64,000 nucleotides of DNA, taken from the NCBI RefSeq assembly GCF_018413645.1, contig NZ_JAHCDA010000002.1, forward strand, positions 1-64,000. The letters are read 5' to 3'. The stretch's first letter is position 1, and each line of letters begins with the position of its first letter. Shown here one piece after another: positions 59,201 to 64,000 of this stretch. The DNA comes from Roseococcus pinisoli. GTDB lineage: Bacteria; Pseudomonadota; Alphaproteobacteria; Acetobacterales; Acetobacteraceae. The position numbers and the translations under genes are program-made. The notes under the pieces were generated by a model, which did no database searches, was not told the origin of the DNA, and saw nothing but the letters and a program-made list of their open reading frames with translations.

Positions 59201-60264
59201 GGGCGCAGCGACTGGCCGATGCCGCCACGCGCCTGACCGCCCTCGAAGCACGCCGCGCGGAGGCTACCTCCCGCCGCGACGAGGCGATGCGCCTGCCGGA
59301 GAAGGTGAGCGCCGCCCAGGCCGAGGCCACGCGCCGGCTGGAGGCCGCCGAAGCGGCGCATGAGGCCGCGCGCACGGCTCTGGATCTGGCCGATTCCCGG
59401 GCCCGGGAAAGGGACGAGGTCCGCCGGACAGCCGAGACCGCCTTCGCCGCCGCCCGCGAATCGGCCCTGCGGGCCGAGGCGGCCAGCGAATCGGCGCTCC
59501 AGGCCGGCGCCGCGCTCGCCGCCCGCATCACCGAGCGATTCGGCGAGGCGCCGGAGCTGCCCGAGCCCCCTGCGGAGCTCTCCGACGCGGCCGAGGATCG
59601 CGCCCGGCGCCGTGCCGAACGCCTCGCCCGCGAACGCGAGGAGATGGGCCCCGTGAACCTCCGCGCCGAGACGGAGCTGGAGGAGCTGGAGGCGCGCATC
59701 GAGCAGATCGGCAAGGATCGCGAGGAGGTCACCTCCGCCATCGCCAAGCTGCGCGGCTCGATCGGCCATCTGAACCGCGAGGCCCGCGAGCGCCTGCGCG
59801 CCACCTTCGACCAGGTGGACCGCGAGTTCCGCCAGCTCTTCAGCAAGCTTTTCGGCGGTGGACGGGCCCATCTGGCCATGGTGGGCAGCGAGGATCCGCT
59901 GGAGGCCGGCCTCGAGATCTATGCCGAGCCGCCGGGCAAGAAGCTCTCGGCCCTGTCGCTGCTCTCGGGCGGCGAGCAGGCGCTGACGGCGCTTTCGCTG
60001 GTCTTCGCGGTCTTCCGCTGCCATCCGGCGCCCGTCTGCGTGCTGGACGAGGTGGATGCGCCGCTGGACGACGCCAATGTGGAGCGCCTCTGTGACCTTT
60101 TGGACACGATGTCCGGCACCGGCACGCGCTTCCTGGTCGTCACCCACCACGCCCTGACCATGGCGCGGATGAACCGGCTCTTCGGCGTCACCATGCAGGA
60201 GCGTGGCGTGTCGCGACTCCTGTCGGTGGATCTGGGCGAGGCCGTGGCCATGGCGGAAGGCTAG
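56248..60264 (+). CDS. smc: Chromosome segregation protein SMC
   Basis: 1338 residues from TTG 56248, overlapping the dsbA-like stop by 4 nt; no ATG is available upstream of the ATPase. The N-terminal head has FKSFAEPVQVPVLPGLTGVV, GPNGCGKSN (~54) and the Q-loop; two long coiled coils flank a hinge (~600-730); the C-terminal head has LSGGEQALTALSL (~1240) and VLDEVDAPLDDANV (Walker B). It compacts and aligns sister chromosomes, with ScpAB encoded elsewhere. The coiled coil is extremely rich in Ala, Glu and Arg, and the protein is about 150-180 residues longer than typical bacterial SMC (~1150-1190). Confidence 0.95.
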   Translation: MSEGTPAPAGEEEAPPLPEARRLSATLTGLRIAGFKSFAEPVQVPVLPGLTGVVGPNGCGKSNVVEALRWAMGESSARSLRGGEMDDIIFAGTATRPARNLAEVVLSLEEAQGVAPAPMDQATELEVTRRIDRGSGSTYRINGREVRARDVQTMFADLASGPRASGMVSQGRVAALIGAKPEERRSVLEEAAGIAGLRARRHEAELKLRQAETNLSRSEDLLGQLGVQQESLKKQARQAIRYRSISGLVREAEGEWFAILVARAEAAIEAARAALAGRQQALALAEAAAEEGRRLSEAATAAIEAPRAEEGVTRTLLERRRVEAENLAAEADRARSILAEAEAALTQLLADLEDARSVEADARAAETRAQREAAGLASAEAQIPARIEAAQAEASGLDGELSGAEARTEAATEAAAALAARANQVASELAFAEGRHRRVQDQHAQLAAQRAAAEAQSVPEAALEAVEARLRDAEAATEAKRQELEAAERRRAEAASRATAARDAARAAEIERGAAERARAAAAQRLQSARQREEAALRAAPAAPDAGALTEARTAAETAAAALREAEAALAAARQSRESSQERATASRTAESEARAVESRLRAELQGLRAAAGDSAEADPIARTLTIPEGLEAALGAALGEGLEGGRGSGTNRFWRALPPLGQAPALPEGATALAGLVGAPEELGRALSQIGLVADGAPLQAALRPGQALVSREGALWRWDGYVQAPGAAKAGAARLQNLARLRQAEAKLAEAAPAARTAEAARAEAAAAEAAAQTAEVAARRARDAAEPETRRAASKAAELTARHEAAERRQAEYRAQTARLAEERAEAEAALAEAEALLAATPAIVAFKAEAEAAERAQTEEGSAREARRRAEAELTAARTEQASLRSRSVAAVAQIAALTPQLDRAGAEAAEAGEALDRARAARATLPDLAVARAEVDEARLALAGIRSRAAEARGKVLALQGERESLASRRESAVAERAAWAQRLADAATRLTALEARRAEATSRRDEAMRLPEKVSAAQAEATRRLEAAEAAHEAARTALDLADSRARERDEVRRTAETAFAAARESALRAEAASESALQAGAALAARITERFGEAPELPEPPAELSDAAEDRARRRAERLAREREEMGPVNLRAETELEELEARIEQIGKDREEVTSAIAKLRGSIGHLNREARERLRATFDQVDREFRQLFSKLFGGGRAHLAMVGSEDPLEAGLEIYAEPPGKKLSALSLLSGGEQALTALSLVFAVFRCHPAPVCVLDEVDAPLDDANVERLCDLLDTMSGTGTRFLVVTHHALTMARMNRLFGVTMQERGVSRLLSVDLGEAVAMAEG

Positions 60265-60385
60265 GGAAGGGCCTTAGGCCGCCGAAGCGGGGGTCGTTGC
60301 CGACCCACCCTCCGACGTCCGCGAAACGATCCCGCCATTCGCCCGTTTCTCCCATTCAAGCTCACGTTTCAGCGGGTTCATGAGC

Positions 60386-60414
60386 TTGACAGTCATGCAC
60401 CGCCGCCATAGAGG
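60386..60414 (+). promoter_or_regulatory. Promoter of the F0 ATP synthase cluster
   Basis: TTGACA (60386-60391) and TAGAGG (60409-60414) with a 17-bp spacer form a sigma-70 type promoter with perfect -35 and partial -10, 43 bp before the atpI start and 122 bp after smc. Confidence 0.6.
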
Positions 60415-60456
60415 CAGCCTCGCCTTCCGGCGGAAACTTGAGCAGGGAAGGAGCCT

Positions 60457-60753
60457 ATGGTGGACGAGCGCAAAACCTTCGAGACGCGCCTCCGGGCGGC
60501 ACGGGACCGGCAAGGTCTCGACAAGTCCGAGGCTCCGAAGGGGGCGCTTCCCTCCACCTGGGGGTTTGGTCTTCGAGCTGGCGTGGAGGTCGTCTCCGCG
60601 CTGATCGTCGGAGTGGGGCTCGGCCTCATGCTCGACAGATGGCTCGGAACCTGGCCCTGGCTCTTCCTCTTGATGTTCTGCCTGGGGGCCGCCGCCGGGG
60701 TGATGAATGTCTACCGACTGTTCACTCCCCGATCCGGTGCGCGCAAGGACTAG
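60457..60753 (+). CDS. atpI: ATP synthase subunit I / AtpI
   Basis: 98 residues preceded by GGAAGGAG. A charged N-terminal 40 residues are followed by two transmembrane helices (GVEVVSALIVGVGLGLMLDR and WPWLFLLMFCLGAAAGVMNV). AtpI helps assemble the c-ring and carry Mg2+ in F-type ATP synthase. It is the first gene of the F0 cluster atpI-B-E-b'-b; 17 bp separate it from atpB. Confidence 0.9.
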   Translation: MVDERKTFETRLRAARDRQGLDKSEAPKGALPSTWGFGLRAGVEVVSALIVGVGLGLMLDRWLGTWPWLFLLMFCLGAAAGVMNVYRLFTPRSGARKD

Positions 60754-60770
60754 GTTCGAAGAGGTGCCGA

Positions 60771-61526
60771 GTGGCCGTTGAGGGGAATTCGATCGACGCG
60801 CTCAGCCAGTTCGAGCTGGGCACCGTCGGTGGCGCGATCGGCGCATCTGTCGGCTTCACGCAGTCCAATCTGCATATGCTCATCGCCGGCGCGCTGATCG
60901 TTGCGATGATGGTTCTGGGCATGCGCCCGCGGGCCATCGTGCCGGGCCGCTTCCAGAGCCTGGCCGAGAGCGCTTATGGCTTTATCGACGATATGGTGGT
61001 GGCGCAGGTCGGCCCTGAGGGTCGCCGCTTCTTCCCGTTCGTCTTCACGCTCTTCATGTTCATCCTGTTCGGAAACATGCTGGGCCTGTTCCCCTACGCC
61101 TTCACCTACACCAGCCACATCAGCATGACCTTCACCCTCGCGGCGATCGTCTTCGTGCTGATCACGGTGGTGGCGATCGTGCTGCACGGGACGCATTTCT
61201 TCGGCTACTTCTTCCCGCAGGGCGCTCCGCTCTGGCTGGCGCCGATCATCATCCCGGTCGAGATCGTGTCCTACATCTCGCGCCCCATCAGCCTCAGCAT
61301 CCGTCTCTTCGCGAACATGGTCGCCGGTCACGTGATGCTGAAGGTCTTCGCCACCTTCGTGGTGATGCTGGCGGGCCTGGGTGCGGTCGGTCCGTTCCTT
61401 TCCATCATGCCCCTCACGATCAACGTCGTGCTGGTTGGCTTCGAAGTGCTGGTCGCGTTCCTGCAGGCTTATGTGTTCGCGATCCTCACCTGCATCTACC
61501 TCCACGACGCCGTGCACCTGCACTAG
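60771..61526 (+). CDS. atpB: F0F1 ATP synthase subunit a
   Basis: 251 residues starting at GTG 60771 after GAAGAGGTG. The conserved Arg178 (ISLSIRLFANMVAGH) faces the c-ring and is required for proton passage. Family marks include GFIDDMVVAQVG, FPFVFTLFMFILFGNMLGL and EVLVAFLQAYVFAILTCIYL. It is the membrane channel part of F0. The frame extends upstream to 60438 but that overlaps atpI. Confidence 0.96.
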   Translation: MAVEGNSIDALSQFELGTVGGAIGASVGFTQSNLHMLIAGALIVAMMVLGMRPRAIVPGRFQSLAESAYGFIDDMVVAQVGPEGRRFFPFVFTLFMFILFGNMLGLFPYAFTYTSHISMTFTLAAIVFVLITVVAIVLHGTHFFGYFFPQGAPLWLAPIIIPVEIVSYISRPISLSIRLFANMVAGHVMLKVFATFVVMLAGLGAVGPFLSIMPLTINVVLVGFEVLVAFLQAYVFAILTCIYLHDAVHLH

Positions 61527-61574
61527 CGCTCGACGGAACACACCAGCTTTCAGCTCAACGGAAGGACTAAGACC

Positions 61575-61799
61575 ATGGAAGTTGCTGCCGCCAAGGCCCT
61601 CGGAGCCGGTATCGCTGTCATCGCCCTCTTCGGCGTCGGCCTCGGCATCGGGAACATCTTCTCCTCGCTGATCACCAGCGTGGCGCGCAACCCGGCCGCT
61701 CGTGACGCCGTGTTCCCGATCGGCATTCTGGGCTTCGCCCTCACGGAAGCCGTCGCGCTCTTCGCGCTGCTGATCGCGTTCCTCATCCTCTTCGCCTGA
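61575..61799 (+). CDS. atpE: F0F1 ATP synthase subunit c
   Basis: 74 residues, a two-helix hairpin. The first helix has the Gly packing motif GVGLGIGN; the second carries the proton-binding carboxylate Glu58 ([17 protein letters not shown]). The loop ARNPAA meets F1. GGAAGGA precedes the ATG. Neither helix shows the extra Gln or Thr ligands of sodium-type rings, so it is proton-driven. Confidence 0.97.
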   Translation: MEVAAAKALGAGIAVIALFGVGLGIGNIFSSLITSVARNPAARDAVFPIGILGFALTEAVALFALLIAFLILFA

Positions 61800-61862
61800 A
61801 GCCATCCGGCCGGGGCGCGTGGCGCTCCGGCCGCATAGCTTTTCAGTCCAAGGGGTTCCGCC

Positions 61863-62360
61863 ATGCCGCAGCTCGATTTCGCCAATCCGCTGATGATGAG
61901 CAAGCTGGTTTGGCTGCTCATCATTTTCGGACTTCTCTACTTTCTGCTGAAGACCATCGCGCTTCCGCGGGTGGCTTCCGTGCTCGACGAGCGGGCTGCG
62001 CGCATTGCGGCCGACCTGAACGCGGCGCGTGACGCGCAGGCGGCAGGCGAGGCCGCGCTGGCCGAGCTCCGCGCTTCGACCGCCGCCGCGCGGGCCGAGG
62101 CTCAGGCCGCCATCTCCGCCGCGATGGTCGATGCCCAGGCCGCTGCCGCCAAGCAGGCCGCCGAGATCAACGAGCGCCTTAACGCGCAGGTCGCCCAGGC
62201 CGAGGCCCAGGTGCGTGCCGCGCGCGATCAGGCGATGGGTGCGCTGCGCCAGGTTGCCGGCGAGACCGCGACCGCCATGCTGGCGCGTCTCTCCGTCTCC
62301 GCGCCGGCCAATGACGTCACCGCCGCCGTGGACCGTGCCGCCAGCCAGGGAGCGGTCTGA
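61863..62360 (+). CDS. atpG: F0F1 ATP synthase subunit b' (second b subunit)
   Basis: 165 residues. One N-terminal transmembrane helix (LVWLLIIFGLLYFLLKTIAL) is followed by an Ala/Glu-rich coiled-coil stalk. Two different b subunits in tandem are usual for photosynthetic and many other alphaproteobacteria. It forms the peripheral stalk as a heterodimer with b, whose start overlaps the stop of this gene by one base (TGATG). Confidence 0.9.
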   Translation: MPQLDFANPLMMSKLVWLLIIFGLLYFLLKTIALPRVASVLDERAARIAADLNAARDAQAAGEAALAELRASTAAARAEAQAAISAAMVDAQAAAAKQAAEINERLNAQVAQAEAQVRAARDQAMGALRQVAGETATAMLARLSVSAPANDVTAAVDRAASQGAV

Positions 62361-62869
62361 TGCATCACCATTACGAGCACTTCTACCTCGACCCGAAGTT
62401 CTGGGTCGCGGTCAGCTTCGTCATCTTCGTCCTGCTGTTCGGTAAGACGGCCTGGACGAAGGCGACGCAGATGCTCGATGCGCGCGGTGCCCGCATCAAG
62501 GCCGAGCTCGAGGAGGCCAGCCGCCTCCGCGCCGAAGCCGAGGCGATGATGGCTTCGGCCCGTCGCGAGCGGGAGCAGGCGACCAAGGACGCCGCCGCGA
62601 TGCTGGAGCGCGCCAAGGCCGAGGCCGAGCGCGTTGCCGCCGCCGCGAAGGCGGAAGCCGAATCCTCTGCCCGCCGCCGTGAGCGGATGGCGATGGACCG
62701 CATCGCTGCCGCCGAGGCGAGCGCCGTGAACGAGGTCCGCCAGGCGGCGGCCGATATCGCGACCGCCGCGGTGCGCGACATCCTCGCCCATCGTCACGAC
62801 GCCGCGAGCGACGCGCCGATGGTCGACGCTGCCATCAACAGCCTGCCGGCGGCCTTCAAGGCCGCCTGA
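62360..62869 (+). CDS. atpF: F0F1 ATP synthase subunit b
   Basis: 169 residues. The N-terminal helix (FWVAVSFVIFVLLFGKTAW) anchors a long coiled coil rich in Ala, Glu and Arg. It is the partner of b' in the peripheral stalk and the last gene of the F0 cluster; the F1 genes are not in this window, as in other alphaproteobacteria with split ATP synthase operons. Confidence 0.92.
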   Translation: MHHHYEHFYLDPKFWVAVSFVIFVLLFGKTAWTKATQMLDARGARIKAELEEASRLRAEAEAMMASARREREQATKDAAAMLERAKAEAERVAAAAKAEAESSARRRERMAMDRIAAAEASAVNEVRQAAADIATAAVRDILAHRHDAASDAPMVDAAINSLPAAFKAA

Positions 62870-62894
62870 CCGCCCGGTTCCGGGTTGGATCGAC

Positions 62895-62921
62895 AAAGGG
62901 GGCCTCGCGGCCCCCTTTTTT
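62895..62921 (+). terminator. Rho-independent terminator of the F0 cluster
   Basis: GGGGGCC-TCGC-GGCCCCC with A/T extension of the stem and a run of six T, 26 bp after the atpF stop. Confidence 0.9.
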
Positions 62922-63023
62922 CGTTTGGGCGCTGCGCCAGGAAGCCGGCCCTTCAGTTGTTGCTCGACGCTCCCGGAACGGGCCGCTAGCCTCGCGGGAC
63001 CATAAGGGGCTCGGGAGGCTTCG

Positions 63024-64000
63024 ATGTTCAAAAACACTCTTGCAGCGGGGCTGCTTGCGGTCTGCCTCGCGCTGCCCGCTCAGGCCGCGACGTTCCGATG
63101 GGCGAATGACGGCGACGTCAATTCGATGGACCCCTACACGCGGTCCGAGACCTTTCTGCTCACCTTCAATGCCAATATCTACGAGCCGCTGATCCGGCGG
63201 AATCCGGAGCTGCGCCTCGAGGCCGCGCTGGCCGAGCGGTGGGAGCAGGTCGATCCGCTGACCTGGCGCTTCCATCTCCGCCGGGGCGTGAAATTCTCGG
63301 ACGGGACGCCCTTCACGGCGGCCGACGTGGTCTTCTCCATCGGGCGCGCCCGCGGCCCCGGCTCGAACATCGCGGCCTACTTCGCCTCCGTGGCCGAGGT
63401 CGTCGCCGTCGACGAATTCACCGTGGATGTGAAGACGTCCCGGCCGAATCCGATCTTCCCCGAGGAGATCACCAGCTTCGGCATCATGAGCAAGGCCTGG
63501 CTCGAGCAGAACAACGCGCAGCGCGTGGCCGACCTCACCTCGCGCGAGGAGAATTTCGCCACCCGCAACGCCATGGGCACGGGGCCCTTCGTCCTCGTCT
63601 CCCGCGAGCCCGATCGCCGCACCGTCCTGGCGCGCAACCCCGGCTGGTGGGACACGCCGGCCCATAACCTCGACCGGGTCGAGTTCAACGTGATCGCCAA
63701 TGACGCGACGCGCGTCGCCGCCCTGCTCTCGGGCGAGGTGGACATGATCTACACGGTTCCGCCCCAGGACATGGACCGCATCGGCCGCACCAACGGCCTG
63801 CGCGTCCTCCAGACGGCGGAGCTACGCACGATCTATCTGGGCATGGACCAGAACCGCGCGGAGCTCCTGAAGAGCGACGTCCGCGGGCGCAACCCGTTCC
63901 AGGATGTCCGCGTCCGGCGGGCGGTCTACCAGGCCATCGACATCCAGGCGATCCATACGCGGGTCATGCGCGGCCAGTCCCGGCCGACGGGCCAGATCTT
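63024..64000 (+). CDS. ABC transporter substrate-binding protein, family 5 (truncated by window end)
   Basis: 325 codons are visible, and the frame continues past the window. GGGAGG lies 5 nt before the ATG. A signal peptide (NTLAAGLLAVCLALPAQAAT) leads into a family-5 binding protein: NSMDPYTRSETFLLTFNANI, YEPLIRR, WRFHLRRGVKFSDGTPFTAA, DVVFSI, GTGPFVL and the LARNPGWWD block. Unlike the other two family-5 proteins here it has an ordinary Sec signal rather than a twin-arginine one. Peptide or nickel-like ligands are possible. Permease genes may follow beyond the window. Confidence 0.9.
   Translation, partial: MFKNTLAAGLLAVCLALPAQAATFRWANDGDVNSMDPYTRSETFLLTFNANIYEPLIRRNPELRLEAALAERWEQVDPLTWRFHLRRGVKFSDGTPFTAADVVFSIGRARGPGSNIAAYFASVAEVVAVDEFTVDVKTSRPNPIFPEEITSFGIMSKAWLEQNNAQRVADLTSREENFATRNAMGTGPFVLVSREPDRRTVLARNPGWWDTPAHNLDRVEFNVIANDATRVAALLSGEVDMIYTVPPQDMDRIGRTNGLRVLQTAELRTIYLGMDQNRAELLKSDVRGRNPFQDVRVRRAVYQAIDIQAIHTRVMRGQSRPTGQI

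Noticed and set aside
55954-60150. 1398-codon open frame antisense to smc
   Set aside because: Composition mirrors the Ala-rich SMC codons; the Gly/Leu/Arg-rich product has no recognisable fold and no ribosome site.

Overview
This is a GC-rich chromosomal window with strong third-position GC bias. Its gene content suggests an alphaproteobacterium of the Rhodospirillales, most like Acetobacteraceae such as Roseomonas. Supporting signs are the b'/b split F0 ATP synthase cluster kept apart from F1, an alphaproteobacterial GAAC-N7-GAAC LexA box in front of uvrA, the maoC/pta-ackA-phaC arrangement, and many family-5 solute-binding proteins. The taxon is an inference from protein families; there is no rRNA in the window.

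Layout. 1-5.0 kb is accessory DNA: the end of an IS481-type element sitting in a CTAG target at the stop codon of a LysR gene, a divergent DHA2-type MFS exporter, a dead transporter-suffix gene and a patatin lipoprotein. 5.06-10.7 kb is one giant type V autotransporter. After about 1 kb of degraded DNA, 11.7-14.7 kb holds a translationally coupled peptide-binding protein and amidase. 15-25 kb is a carbon-storage block: phaC - maoC/pta - ackA on the minus strand faces phasin - yhiI - rbbA - yhhJ on the plus strand, and the two units share an intergenic region with an exact TTGA-N6-TCAA (FNR/FixK-type) palindrome. A Sel1-repeat protein and a TonB siderophore receptor with a Fur-like box follow.

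28.7-33.6 kb is a minus-strand nitrate/sulfonate/taurine-type ABC operon with an FMN-dependent monooxygenase and an SDR. 33.8-39.4 kb is a complete dipeptide/oligopeptide ABC operon with a fused double ATPase. 39.6-41.5 kb is a scar: a truncated, frameshifted RND pump, short repeats, and a 17-bp copy of the 3' end of the tRNA-Lys(TTT) gene that stands 530 bp away, as expected for an old integration site.

41.7-64 kb is mostly housekeeping: two tandem cyclophilins, coaD, gyrA, ssb, divergent uvrA, two unrelated MFS transporters, mutY with overlapping divergent dciA, a DUF1835 protein, a DsbA-like oxidoreductase, smc, atpI-B-E-b'-b with a promoter and a terminator, and the start of another family-5 binding protein cut by the window end.

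I see no CRISPR array, prophage or recognisable defence system. The most coherent unit of unusual interest is the PHB/acetate module with its shared oxygen-type operator and the phasin-linked RbbA exporter.
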